Positions 32,789 through 45,737 are shown, counted from the first letter of the stretch. The stretch is 64,000 nucleotides of DNA from Warburgia ugandensis (GCA_035236585.1 CP141132.1:24077445-24141444); one strand, 5' to 3'. Notes: a model not told the origin generated them from the sequence alone. A program made the numbers and translations.

Positions 32789-32904
32789 TCTTCCCTTCAT
32801 CACAAGGTTCTTTTATAAGTTACTCTCAAACTCATTAGTCATAATATCTTACTTTAGAGATTTCTTAAGACCTACTCAATGTGACTGGCTGTGAGTGGAC
32901 TGAA

Positions 32905-32921
32905 CCTGGGCTCTAATACCA
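32905..32921 (-). other. Primer-binding site, initiator tRNA-Met type
   Basis: On the minus strand 'tggtattagagcccagg', two bases after LTR 2. It matches the plant tRNA-iMet complement 'tggtatcagagc' except for one transition. Confidence 0.85.
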
Positions 32922-32923
32922 AT

Positions 32924-35761
32924 TGTGATGACCCATGTTTTCAAATGTAATTTTAAATACAAACTAATTTCTAATGCAGGATTGATCCAATTTGAAATAA
33001 TTTTTGTAAAAACTAATGCAATGCAGTAAAAACAAAAAAACTCTTTTAAATTTACTATGAAAAACCTCGAATGTTATTTTTCTTTTCTAAAAAACAAGGA
33101 GTCTAGGTGAAATGAGCACTCATTTCTACCGAAAATTCGACAGAGTTTCCTCTGTTTTTTGGACATATGACATTTAACGCATGTTATTGCAAAGTACCTG
33201 ATAAATATTTGTTGACAATTTTAAAATATAAGTGGAGACTTTGTCTCCTTTTCATACATCTAACAAAATTAAAACAATTTACATCAACACAACATTTTTA
33301 TATAAACAATCGCTTGTGTAGGTGGAATAAGATGCCATTTTTATATAAACAAAATCATAATAATTCTATATAAATCAATTTGTCCATGTTGAATCATGGA
33401 AACACAATTCAATTATCATTAAACTTGAATAATTCAACATTCATCAAAATCATGAATCCATGCCAAAGAGGAAGAAACACTAATGCATAGTACAAAACAC
33501 ATTCTTTGAAATGCAAAGTATGCCGTCACATGTCAAACCTATAAGTCATTTACATTTCTTAATACCAGTCTTTGCTCTTACAAGCCATTTCACATATCAA
33601 ATACGAATGTGCTATTGTGTGTATCAAGTACATAGCAAACAATAATATCCTCTTTGGTGCAGTGAGTCAGTGCAGTGGGTTAAACCTAAAGACACACCTC
33701 AAGGATTTGCTCCTAAGAGACCGGTAGCTTGTCCAGTTAGGAGCCGGTAGCTTGTCCAACTTGATGATCCGCCCACATCATAAAGACTCTGTGGCCCGCC
33801 CACATCGTAACAACTCCTCAAAACTCGTCAAACTCCCCAAACAATTAGGCTAAACTCTCAGGGACTGGTAGCTTGTCTAGCTCGAAGGCCCGCCTACATC
33901 GTAACGACCCCTTTTGCTCATATGAGCCATTTCACAATTTCTTGGTATCAGTCTTATATTTTCTCATATGGTTCACAATAATGCATAGCTTATGTATGAA
34001 CAGTTTAATCATGGTTCAATTTCAGCATGCACATTCATCTTATCTTTCGTATAACTTGAAAAGACTTGTTTCAATATTTGAAATTCATATACAAATACAT
34101 ATATAGCAAAAATCTTAGCAATCTTAATTTTACCTACCTCAAATAGAGATATTCTAGTTCACTGATGCGAATACTTCATTCAGTTTGCGTACGCACTCCC
34201 GACCAGTTACCTTTGTAACAATACAAACACATATTCAGTCTCCTAGCTTCCCTAACACTATTTGGCACAAGGCAAAGTGACAGTGTTCATTACTATGCAA
34301 AAGGTGTTTCATTAGTTATTGGTTGATAGCTAATTTAATGGCAAATAGTTATTGGATTTCCAATCCATGCGATTAGCCCTGGATTGGCCATCCACTACCC
34401 TTCTTAAGTGACTGCAAGTCACTTTCACTGGTCTTAACCCATGATTCCTATCTAGATCAACTCTTGGGTTGGACCTGGATGTAATTTTCCATACTACAGT
34501 CCTCAATACAACTTATAATTGTGTTCTTAAATTAGACTAATATAATGAGCATCATGAACAGTTCATATCACTCAATTTTTTATGAAAGTTTATTCAAATT
34601 CCATACTTTATATCATATCTAAGCTAATTCAGGGTTCAGAAATCCATCTATGACCTCTAATCATTGATCTGACATCACAAGGTGTCTGTTTGAATAGTGA
34701 TAAATCAGACGGCCTAGATCATCCGGTCTGTTTCACTTCAAATTCATATAATTCTAGTCATCCTATCATTTTTTATGACAAGCAACTCATCTGTGGTGTC
34801 TGATTGTCAATCAGACATCATGAAGTTACTGTATGAATAGTACCCGATCGGATGGCTGGGATTGTTCAATTAGTTTTCAGCCTAGATATGAAATTTGTGT
34901 GATTTGAGCTACATCATGCCCTAAATTACTTATCCCTAGGTTTGGATTAGGAATTGAGTGGTTAGATCATCATAAAATCCTAGATCAAACATGAACAGTG
35001 CCGATCTAGCCACAATCTCAAAATCACGAGTTGGGTTTTGTGGATCTTACTTCTGGGATGCATCTCCATGCTTTTCCCACCATTAGATGAGTTGGATTGC
35101 CTTTAGTTCCTAGTGAAACCATCCGATCAATGTCATGCACACTACTCCCCTCCAATTGACGATGAAGATCTCCATGAATTCCATGGGGGTTTTGTTTGTT
35201 TGATGGTGGTGAACAACATGGTCGGCTCAGATCAATGATCTGAGCCAACATCATCTCTGGCAATAGCTTGTAAGTTCGGCTAACTGAAAAACCCTAACTC
35301 CCTTTTTTTTCTCCTTCGCCGACATGCCAATCTTCTTTGGTAGCCTAGCATCCTCTAACTCCATCCTCTCCTTCTTCTACTTCTCCCTTCTTCTCTTCTC
35401 CTCCCCCGCCGATTTTCCCTCTTGGTCGGGTTTCCTAGTCTATTGGGTTTTGGGATGAGACAGACCTGACATTATGTTGGGTTCCCCTTAAGTGAGGGGG
35501 GGTTCCAATATCAAATCTGACCCCTCATATTCAAATACTCATATCTCCTCCATCTGAACTCCAATTTTTACAAACTTGGTGTTGTTTGAATAGTATTTTT
35601 GAGTACTATCCAATTATAGAAGTCTCAGAGCTAGATTAGATGTTTACCCCATATTTCACTTATAAACTCCAAAAATATGAGTTTAATATGTTCTTTTCAT
35701 CCCCATTTAATATTTTCCCAAAATTCACTAAACTTGAGATTTAGAAATTAGGGATGTTACA
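32924..35761 (-). repeat. Family D LTR 2 (shared middle LTR, 2838 bp)
   Basis: Flanked by a primer-binding site on its 3' side and a polypurine tract on its 5' side, so it serves as both the 3' LTR of one unit and the 5' LTR of the next. Confidence 0.88.
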
Positions 35762-37591
35762 TTCTTCCCTCCTTATAGGAATTTCATCCTTGAAATTCTT
35801 TTCATGTTATTCTTTAACCACTTCTAAAAATATCTCCCTATTACAAGACGACTAATCTTGTCAACAATTCTAGCATTAGCATCAACAACTGTACAATTTC
35901 ACCTCATGTCATCTCTTCATATACCAATTCACATATAATTTGCTAAATGGTAAACCTTTTCATATCAACCAACTCATAATTCAATTAGAATACGTCATCA
36001 CCACATATAATGCAATTCACATGAACCAATCTCATTTAAGATTTAGTTATTTGTATACAACTTTAGTATTGATAAAATCACCATATCAATAAAAATTGAT
36101 GCATCTCAGCTCATATATCAGTAAATCTACACCAAGTCTATACCAGAGTGCATTAGATTATCAATAGATAACCATCTGCTAAATCAAAACCAGAGCATAC
36201 AGCTCACAACATGCAATCATATGCCGGTCAAAACCAGAGCATACCAGCTCACTAACAAGCATTCTATGCCAATTAAAACCCAAGCATATTGGTTCAACAA
36301 TAGCAATTATATGCTAATAAAAAAGCCAGAGCATGTCAACTCACCACCAGGCACTCTATGCCAATGAAAACCAATCAGCAACACGATTATACTGTAAGCA
36401 CTTAGAAGCCTACCACCTAGATGCTCGCCGCCTAGAAGCCTGCCAGTGCCCCTCGCACCCACCCTCATCGACTACTCACAAGTATAGATCGTAAATCAAA
36501 TTTTGATTACCCATAAGAGAATAATCTCACATAATATTATACATCACTGATATCCTAGTGAAACTCAATTACTCGGCACTAGTTTGATTAAGGAACTAAA
36601 ACTCATGCTATAGATGTTCGCAACAAATGATGAGTCCTTAAACATTCTGAATTATTGCACAAGGATTCCTTGTGCTCCTCTCTATTTATGAAGTATATAG
36701 CAATACTATCTTTTAACACAATCATGGCTCAACTAATTAACATTTGAAGATTCAATCCATCATATCCATACATTCTGTCAGTGTATTGGTTCCACCAATT
36801 AATACCATCCAGAACTCATAACAATCCTAACAAGTTTTAGAAATCATCTTAAAGATGTCATACTCAAAATCCGAGGCTAGTTATAACCATCCTCAATTCA
36901 ATCTCCACAAACACCATATACCATCCTGGGTTGATCAAATAAATCGTCAATATATGATTAAGAATATCGGTTCTCTACTAAGGTACTATCAAACAAACGA
37001 CAATTCATGCATAGTAATAAGGATTTGTCTCTCTTCCCATGAAGAAGACTAATGCATTTTATGAAGACCCACTAGGCCTGTTAAAATCCTTAATAAAAGT
37101 TCATATAGCTAGAGCTTTTCCAGCTCAACTGGGCCATTCCATATGGAATTTTAGGAAAGTAATATTATACCTAATGTTAAATCCACTTAGAATTCATTCT
37201 CTTGCATCAACTTCATGAAAACTCTTCAAGCAAGACTTCAAACTCTTGCACATCATCTTTGTGCTCAGTCTATGGCCGCTAATAGTCCTCTGTTGTCACA
37301 CAAACAAGAATAAAACTTGGCACCCTCTGAAAAAGTATTGCATCTATTGTTACTACTACATCAGCTGAATGAGGTTTTGCATCATGTTGGCCATAAAGTC
37401 TGTCATCTGACTCCTCTGGTCAGATGCCATGGCAGAGGGGTGTGTTGTCTTTTGAATCGTCCTCATAGTTGACATTCTTCCCTTCATCACAAGGTTCTTT
37501 TATGAGTTACTCTCAAACTCATTAGTCAAAACATCTTACTTTAGAGATTGCTTAAGACTTACTCAATGTGACTGGTTGTGAGTGGACTAAA
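35762..37591 (-). pseudogene. Family D gag-pol remnant (internal region 2, deleted)
   Basis: On the minus strand 37475 opens 'MSTMRTIQKTTHPSAMASDQ', where the Gln corresponds to the TAG of region 1. The copy jumps near 37290 from gag N-terminus to the protease/RT side; the zinc knuckle is lost. The RT remnant 'IDDLFDQP' recurs at about 36951-36927. About 2 kb shorter than region 1. The 47-bp minisatellite is at 36130-36375. Confidence 0.7.
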
Positions 37592-37608
37592 CCTAGGCTC
37601 TGATACCA
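37592..37608 (-). other. Primer-binding site, initiator tRNA-Met type
   Basis: On the minus strand 'tggtatcagagcctagg', beginning with an intact 12-base iMet complement, two bases after LTR 3. Confidence 0.9.
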
Positions 37609-39760
37609 ACTGTGACGACCCGTGTTTTCAAATATAATTTTAAATACAAACTAATTTCTAATGCATGATTGATCCAATTTGAAATAATTTTTGTAAAAAC
37701 TAATGCAATGTAGCTAAAAATCTTTTCTTTTAAATTCACTTTGAAAAACCTCGAGTGTCATTTTTCTTTTCTCAAAAACAAGGATTTTCGATAAAATGAG
37801 TGCTCATTTCTACTGAAAATCTGGCAGAGTTTCCTATATTTTTTGGACATATGACATTTAACGCATGTCATTGTAAAGTACCTAATAAATATTTGTTGAC
37901 AATTTTAAAATATAAATGGATACTCTGTCTCCTTTTCATACATCTAACAAAACAAAAACAATTTACATCAACACAATATTTTTATATAAACAATCGCTCG
38001 TGTAGGTAGAATAAGAGGCCATTTTTATATGAACAAAATCATGATAATTCTATATAAATCAATTTGTCCATGCTGAATCATGCAAACACAATTCAATTAT
38101 CATTTAACTTGAATAATTCAACATTCATCAAAATCATGAATCCATGCCACAATGGAAGAAACACCAATGCACCAGTACAAAACACATTCTTTGAAATGTA
38201 AAGTATGCAATCACATGTCAAACTTACAAGTCATTTACATTTCCTGATACCAGTCTTTGCTCTTACAAGCTATTTCACATATCAAATATGAATGCGTTGT
38301 TGTGTGTATTAAGTACATAGTAAACAATATTATCCTCTTTAGCGCAATGAGTCGACACAGTCAGTTAAACTCAAATACACACCTCAAGGCTTTGCTCTTG
38401 AGAGACTGATAGCTTGTCCAGCCTGAAGGTTTGCCCACATCATAATGACTTCGTGGCCCACACACATCGTAATGACACCTCAGAACACATCAAACTCCCC
38501 AAACAATGGGGCTAAACTCTCAGGGGCCAGTAGCTTGTCCAGTCCAAAGGCTTGCCCACATCATAACGACTCCGTGGCCCGTCCACGTCATAACCACCCC
38601 TTTCGCTCGTACTAGTCATTTTACAATTTCTTGGTATTAGTCTTATATTTTCTCACATTGTTCATAATAATGCATATCTTATGCATGAACAGTTTAATCA
38701 TGGTTCAGTTGCAACATGCACATTCATCTTATCTTTCATATAAACTGAAAAAACTTATTTCAATGTTTGAAATTTATATACAAATACATATATAGCAAAA
38801 ATCTTAGCAATCTTAATTCCACCTACCTCAAATGGAGATCTTCTAGTTCATTAATGCGAATACTTCATTTTGTTTGCGTACGCACTCTCAATCAGTCATC
38901 TCTGCAACAATACAAACACATATTTAGTTATATAATTCTAGGACTTCTCATAGCTTCCCTAACACTGTTTGGCACAAGGCAAGTGATAATGTTCATTACT
39001 GTGCAAAGGTGTTTCATTAGCTATTGGTTGATAGCTAATTTAATGGCAAACATTTACAAGATTTCCAATCTCACCATTGGCCCTAAATTGGCTATCCACT
39101 ACTCTTCTTAAGTGACTGCAAGTCACTTTCACTATTCAGTGGTCTTAACCCATGATTCCTATTTAGATCAACTCTCAAGTTGGAGCTAGATGTTATTTTT
39201 CATACTACATTCCTCAAAACAACTTATAATTGTATTCTTAAATTAGACTGATATAATGAGCATCATGAATAGTTCAAATCACTAAATTTTTTATGGAATT
39301 TTATCAAAATTCCATACTTTATTTCATCTAAGCTAATTTAGGGTTCAGGAATGCATCTGTGACCTCTAATCATTGAACTGACATCACAAGGTGTCTATTT
39401 GAATAGTGACAGATCGAATGGCCTAGATCATCTAATCTGTTTCATTTCAAATTCATATAATTCTAGTCATCCTATCATTTTTGAGGAGAGGAAACTCATC
39501 TGTGGTGTTTGCTCGTCGATTAGACATCACAAAGTTACTGTATGAACAATACCTGATTGGATGGCTGGGATTGTCCAATTGGTTTTTAGCCTATATATGA
39601 AATTTTTGTGTGATTTGAGCTACATCATGCCCTAAATTACCTATCCCTGCATTGGGATTAGGAATTGAACAATTAGATCATCATAAAAATCTAGATCTAG
39701 CATGAACAGTGCAAATCTAACTACAATCTCAAAATCACGAATTGGGTTTTGTGGATCTTA

Positions 39761-39776
39761 CCTCTGGGAAGCATTT
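39761..39776 (+). repeat. Target-site duplication of Au SINE (left)
   Basis: Pairs with 39957-39972 with three differences; the empty site is readable in D LTR 2 near 35049. Confidence 0.8.
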
Positions 39777-39956
39777 AGAAGGGGAGCCTTAGCACAATGG
39801 TAAAAGTTGTCATCATGTGACCTTGAGGTCATGGGTTCAAGGCGTGGAATCAGCCTCTTGTAAAATGCTAGGTAAGGCTGCTTACTATAGGCCCTTGTAG
39901 TCTGCCCCTTCCCCAGACCCTGCATAGGCGGGAGCTTCATGCATCGGGGCTGCCCA
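39777..39956 (+). mobile_element. Au-type SINE
   Basis: About 180 bp: 'ggggagccttagcacaatgg' with the pol III A box, then B box 'gggttcaaggc', 'ggaatcagcctcttg', 'ggtaaggctgc', 'cccttccccagaccc' and 'gggagcttcatgcat', ending 'ggggctgccca'. This order and wording match the Au SINE family of flowering plants as I know it. It is flanked by an imperfect 16-bp target duplication: 39761-39776 'cctctgggaagcattt' and 39957-39972 'cctttgggatgcatct'. LTRs 1 and 2 of family D lack the insertion. Confidence 0.92.
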
Positions 39957-40696
39957 CCTTTGGGATGCATCTCTGTGCTTTTCCCACCACTGGATGAGCC
40001 AGATTGCCTTTAATTCTTAGGGAAACCCTCCGATCAATGTCATGCACACTACTCCCCTTCGATTGATGGCCAAGATCTCCATGGATTCCCAAATAACCTT
40101 GGGGGTTTTATTCGTTTGATGGAGGTGAACAACATGGCCTGTAAGTATGGTAGACCGAAAAACCCTAACTCCCTTTTTTTATCTCCTTCTTTGGTGTGCC
40201 AATCTTCTTTGGCAGCCTGGCGTCCTCTAGCTCCCTCCTCTCCTTCTTCTCTTCTTCTTCCCTTCTCTTCTTCTCCCCCACCGATTTTCCCTCTTTGTCA
40301 GGTTTCCTGGTCTGTCAGGTTTTGGGAAGAGACAAACCCAATGTTATGTCGAGTTCCCCTTAAGTGAGGGGGTGGCAGTATCGAATCTGGCCCCCTTCGT
40401 TTAGGGCATTTTGTTTTTTTTTGTTTTTTTTTTCTATCTTATTTTTACAAAATTGCCTCTCATTTTCAAATACTCATATATCCCCCATCTGAACTCCGAT
40501 TTCTCCAAGCTTAGTGTCATTTGAATCATATTTTTGAGTACTATCCAATTATAGAGGTCTCAATGCTAGATTAGATGTTTATCTAATCTTTCACATATAA
40601 ACTCCAAAAATATGAGTCTAATATGTTCTTTTTATCCCCATTTAATATTTTTCCAAAATTCACTAAAATTGAGATTTAGAAATTAGGGATGTTACA

Positions 40697-41795
40697 CTAA
40701 CCCTTGTTTGGAAAGCATATAGGTTGCATTAGTTTTTATTTCCTTTTACTTGCATTGTGTGTTTATTGCTTTATGGTCGATGAAGCTTAATGTTAGTAAG
40801 GGCCCTATAGGAACCCTTATAAGAAAAGGACTGGATTTCATCACCATATCCTTAACCCACCTAGGAAATCAATATGATTCCCTATATGCTTGCTATCCCA
40901 ATCATTAATCTTTAATCTAAAATCAAGTAGCAAGAGACTTATGGTTTTGAGCTTGTAGGAACCTTTTTGAAAGAGGAGATTTATTGCCACTCTAGTGGCT
41001 CTTGATCTTTGTAGTTATAGTGGGTATCCAAAATTCAAGTAATTTCCCCATACCTTTTGCTAATGGATATTGAGGTCAAAATGCCTCCTTCCATGCGAAT
41101 TGTATTAACCATCTTAGGCAAGACCTAACTGGCAAGCAATAGTCGAAGTTGAATCTAAGGAGGAGTTGTCTAGATTTAAGTTAAAAGCTACAACCTCGTA
41201 GTTTAATAAAGATCTTCAAGATAAGCTGCTTGTATTAGAAATTGTTTGATTGCATGTTACATAGAGTTAGGAGTCACTTAGTTAGGTTGCATCATATAGT
41301 TAGGGTTTCTCATTAGCTTCACATTGAAAAAAAAATTCATTCGTTGTATGCAACAATTTGTTTTCATTGTATGTAAAGTGAAGTGCACTGACCTTCCAAA
41401 CAAGGGATGGAAAACCACCACTTTCATACTATTTTACTCATAAGCCATTACCTGATATGTATGAGACATAGACAAGGTATACTCCTGATTTGTCCAATGC
41501 AATTGATAATCAATCAGATAGTGTGGAAAGTTCAGTGAATATATTAATTGGTTCTAGGTAAGATATTGAGTTATATCTGCCATATCAACAACCTCAGTAT
41601 GAGAATTCCTAAACCTATTCTAACCTACAATATCCCACTATTCATGGCCATCAAACTCTAGTTACAATGGTTATGATTATGAGTTAGTGGATGAACCCTC
41701 TGCATTCACGCACCCTAGGAATAACTACTATCCTAAGACAAACTGTCAAAACTATAATGGATGCGCATGACATCATGAACAATTGTTGTGATTTT
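40697..41795 (+). other. Family B leader (continued) and start of B ORF
   Basis: Resumes the B leader at 'ctaacccttg' and includes 'gaggtcaaaatgcctccttc' near 41070. The B ORF begins near 41457 ('ccaatgcaattgataatcaa') and is cut near 41795 by an inverted B LTR fragment. Confidence 0.75.
41457..41795 (+). pseudogene. Family B element ORF, N-terminal fragment
   Basis: Matches 46965-47290 and 53152-53480 (Ser/Asn/Tyr/Pro-rich, 'DLSNAIDNQ'). It carries stops and is truncated at the junction with an inverted LTR. No function assigned. Confidence 0.65.
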
Positions 41796-43767
41796 AAAGT
41801 TCACTTACAAGCAAAGGCGATCCCACGAGGAATCTCATGGATTTGCAATGGATTGGATCTTATTCAAATTATTTAGCTTCAGCCAAAAGAGAAGGGTTTG
41901 GATTAAATTAAGAGATTAAATACTCAAATTAGAAACATGTATGGAATTAGAAACTAAAACTAGAAAGGAACCTTGCTTAAATTAAAACTAAATAATGAAA
42001 ATGGAAACTTACTTAATTAACATGCCCTTAACTAATGGAAACTACAATACTTCAGAAAGATTCAAACTAATCAATGAAACTTCAGGAAACCACTAAATTA
42101 AAACTTACCTAACCTAAAACCTACTAAAGGAAACTTTCTAAAATTCAAAAAGGAAACTTAATAAACATAAACTAAGATGCAAATAATGAATTAACTACTA
42201 CTAAAACTAAACTACGAAAAAATTTAAAAGGAATGGGATTTAGAACCTTGAACATGGTTTTTGGACTATGAGCATGAATTTGGAGCCCTAAAGATGGTGA
42301 AATTTAATACACCTACAATTGGTTACTATGAAACTAGCTATGAAAACTAATATATAACATGAAAATCTAAATGGGTACCTAAGGATTCATGAAAATAAGA
42401 TGTTTTGATGGTTGAAATTAAAGCACAAAGTTAAGTAAAAAACTAATTTTCATATTTCGGAACTTAAGAATAGTTAATAAGTCTTGCATTAGAAAGCTAT
42501 TGAAATAATAAATTTTATGCATGGAACAACCTCCATGAAATAAGCATTCCATAACAAGAATTCCCAAAAAAAATTATTGAATCATCTCCAAATTACACCT
42601 AAAATTAGATGCATACATGTTTAAAAGATGGAAATTGCATCCAATTCCTAAGCATAAAACCTAACCTAAGCTATAATAAAAGTGCAATATAAAGCTCACA
42701 AACTAATGTATGATGACATGCATAGAAAACCCAGAGAGGAATTCAAGAGAAATGAAAGCTCAGTGGGTGAGCTAACTAAGGAAACATTGCCCAAAACCAA
42801 GGAAAAAAGAGGGTAGAAAACATGGAATTCAAGTGGGAAAATAAAGAATTTAAGCTAGCTCTTCTCTTGGCTGTCACTACTAGAGATGTTTTAACTTAAA
42901 TCTTGAGGGAATAATAAAGAAAACAAGTGGAATTGAAGTAAAGAAGAAAATAAAAAGCTAGATGGAGAGAAAGGTGCAAAACTAGAAAGCAAAACAATGG
43001 AAACTAAGTAATGAAAACTAAACCAAAGCAAGCAAACTACTAACCAAGACAATAATTAAAAATTCAAAGGGAGAAAAGCATCTAAGAAATACCAAAGTCC
43101 AGCAATAAATAACACCAAAGGAAATCTTGATTTCAAGGTGCGTGACCAACCTCAACTTAGAAAATTCGGATGGAACATGGGGCTATATATGGATGAGTGG
43201 TTTTCTAACTTAGGAAGGGGTGAAAACATGAGAAAATTGGCCCTAGGTTAGCGTATTGAATTAGGAAGGTTAGGTGAGAGATGAATTAGCAAGATGACGT
43301 AACTAAGAGAGGTGGAAAGATGAAATAAGAGAGACATGATGGTTGGTTTCTAATTTTGAACAAGGGTGTAGGCACCTTTTTCCTAGAAGGAAAGTGGAGC
43401 TCTTTCCCTTCTCATTTTGTGATGCTTGGTTGATGGAAAGTAAGGAATTAGGTGAGGAATAAGGTTTAGGAAAGATGTGTAAAGATCTAGGGTTTTAAAG
43501 TTAATTAAATTGAAGTAGATCTAAGGTTTCTTATTTAGGAAACCACTTGATCATCCATTCAGAAAGGGGGAGGCATCATCCTTTTGGATAGTTGCTCCCT
43601 CCTTCACTTAAAAATGTGGAACCCTAGTAGGATGGATAGATTAAGGTTAGGAAATAGATTAGGAATGTGGGTTTTTCTCTCTTTATGGGTTTTGTAATGC
43701 ATGATAATCTTACCTTTTGCATTAATCTCACAAAATCCTTTAAAAATCACACTTTTAGCCTAGGAAA
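41796..43767 (-). repeat. Inverted, truncated family B LTR (LTR g) inside a B internal region
   Basis: On the minus strand it matches a B LTR from about 650 bp inside its start to close to its end, with TATA 'atatatag' at 43183-43192. Both LTR ends are missing, and it replaces about 0.9 kb of the host element's coding region. The junctions are near 41795 and 43767. No target duplication is visible. Confidence 0.7.
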
Positions 43768-44525
43768 GTTGGGGAGAAGGATAAAAAACATGTAGTGGTT
43801 TCTATTGACCCCATTATCCCTCAATTTGTTTAAAAAGGGAACCATTCATTTCAATATGGTCCAACAATTTTCACAATAATCTTTTATGCTATCATGTTAC
43901 CCTTGCCTTAAATTTTGTGGGGGCAAATAATTATTGACTATTGTGAAATTTAGAAAATGGTGGGTGATCAATTTTAATGTGGTTCCACCCATCCTAAAAT
44001 CATGGTGGTCGACTATGTCACATTGTTACCACCACCAAAAATTTTAAGATTGGAAATGATATAGGCCATCCTTGTTTTAGCTCAGAGATATAAAGCCTAC
44101 CTAGTCTACCATGTACCACTAGTTAGACCCTTTAAGTCTCTTGACAAGTCTTTTCTTTCTTGACCCCAATTTACCCTAACCCACAAACTTAAAAAAATAA
44201 AAATGACCATTACCTACTTATTAAAAATAAGTAGAGATGGTAGAAAAATTAAAAAAAAGGACAAAGTCCAAAGAAGTGAAAAATATCAAAAGTACAAAGA
44301 TAAGGGTTCCTTTTCTAAAATATAGGGAAAAGTGAAAAGAAAAGAAAAAGTTGAGAAAAGAGAAAGGAAAATTCACTTCAAGTACAAACCCTGACTATTA
44401 GGGGTCTTAAGGGCTTGTTGCATATATTAAATACAATTGTGAGTACCTACGAAAACTGCAACCATTTTATTTTCAAGATTTTTTGCATGTTTTACTTGGG
44501 ACTAGAAAAATGCTAGTTGGGTGTG
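43768..44525 (+). other. Family B internal remnant, 3' part, with polypurine tract
   Basis: Begins 'aaaaaacatgtagtgg', holds part of the C-terminal module (43880-44050), then jumps by deletion to 'gatataggccatcc', losing the hairpin and conserved block. It ends 'gctagttgggtgtg' before LTR b. Confidence 0.75.
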
Positions 44526-45713
44526 TGATAAGTTTTCAATTTTGTATAAACAATACCCAATTAGTTGACCACATTATAAGTTATAGTGTTGTTTTAGGGT
44601 TTTTCGTCTGAAATTTTATAACACATGCATTTCTGACCTAATAATTCAAAAGTTTGATATTTTGTAGGTTTAGAGCCTAATTAGCAATAAGTGTATGAAT
44701 GATCATATTTTTATTATTTGTGAGCACTAGATTGCATTGTCAGTGTTGTTTAGATAGGATTTCATGCTTAAGAATTAGACACATGTTCTAGCAATAAAAT
44801 ATATATTATGCATCTAGTTTCATGTGTAAATTGGACATGATGTAATAAAGTTCTGTAGGAGTTCTTGTCATGGATTGTTTATTTCATCAAAGGACTTGAG
44901 ACTGAGTTGTTTCCTTACATAAAAGTTATGGTTTTAATAGCTTTCTTGTGCTAAATTTATTGATTGTTCTTGAGTATAGAAATTTGGAAATTGATTTTTT
45001 CATAACTTTGTGATATAATTCAAGCCATCAAGCCATCTTATTTTCTAAATCCTAGGTACCCATTTAGATTTCCATGCTGTTTATTAAATCCCATAGTTAG
45101 TTTTCATGGAAACTCACCATAGGTACACTAATGTTCACCATCTTTAGTGCTCCAGAATCATGGGCACCGTGCAAAAACCATGCGCATGGTTCTAAATCGC
45201 ATGCCTTTTAAATTCTTAGTTAATTTAGTTATTTGATCTTGTTTTAGAAGTTGTTAATTAATTATTTGCATATTGTTTTAGGTTTAAAAATTTTATTTTT
45301 TGAATTCTACAAAGTTTCCTTTTTTCTAAGTTTTAGGTTAGTTAAGTTTTAATTTAGGAAAGTTTCTAATTAAGTTGTTTTGTTAAGTTTCATTATTTAG
45401 TTTGAATCTTTCTAAATTGTAGTAGTTTCTTTTAGTTAATTGCATGTTAGTTAGGTAAGTTTTCATTCTGATTGTTTAGTTATAATTTATGCAAGTTTCT
45501 TTTACTTTAAGTTTCTAATTTTGTGCATGTTTTTAATTTCATGTTACTTTAGATTCCTAGTTTAATCACAACTCTCCTTCTTTGGCTAAAGTTAGTAAAT
45601 TTAAATAAAATCAAATCCACTACAAATATATGAAATTCCTCAAGGGATTGGCCTCACTTGAGTGGAAAAACTTCATTGATTCATGTGCTTGTGAGTAATT
45701 TAAAGCTACACCA
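44526..45713 (+). repeat. Family B LTR b (1188 bp, internally deleted)
   Basis: Starts 'tgataagttttc' and ends 'aaagctacacca'. About 1.3 kb is missing near 44715 relative to LTR c, including the promoter region. Confidence 0.85.
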
Positions 45714-45718
45714 AGTTT

Positions 45719-45737
45719 TCGGTGCTGCTATTGGGGA
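45719..45737 (+). other. Primer-binding site, degenerate tRNA-Asp type
   Basis: 'tcggtgctgctattgggga', six bases after LTR b; it carries several transitions from the family A form. Confidence 0.55.

Larger units (their letters stand above)
26099..40696 (-). mobile_element. Family D chromovirus-like complex: three LTRs, two internal regions
   Basis: Minus orientation. 5' LTR 40696-37611, initiator-Met primer-binding site 37608-37592, deleted internal 37591-35762, LTR 35761-32924, primer-binding site 32921-32905, internal 32904-29050, 3' LTR 29049-26099. LTRs begin 'tgtaacatccctaatttcta'. The two LTRs that are followed by an internal region end 'cgggtcgtcaca' or 'tgggtcatcaca', and the terminal 3' LTR ends 'cgagtcgtgaca'. 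The polypurine side reads 'aatttcaaggacaaaattcc' 'tataaggagggaag', as at the 3' end of Tekay/Del-type chromoviruses. Gag, protease and RT survive only as remnants. Confidence 0.85.
37611..40696 (-). repeat. Family D LTR 3 (5' LTR, 3086 bp)
   Basis: Starts 'tgtaacatccctaatttcta' at 40696 on the minus strand. Its extra length relative to LTR 2 is partly the SINE at 39777-39956. A T-rich run lies at 40410-40432. Confidence 0.88.

Noticed and set aside
39781-39860. Possible functional tRNA gene
   Set aside because: A and B boxes are present but there is no cloverleaf; the whole unit matches an Au SINE with TSD.
39758-39970. 70-aa minus-strand open frame
   Set aside because: Antisense reading of the Au SINE.
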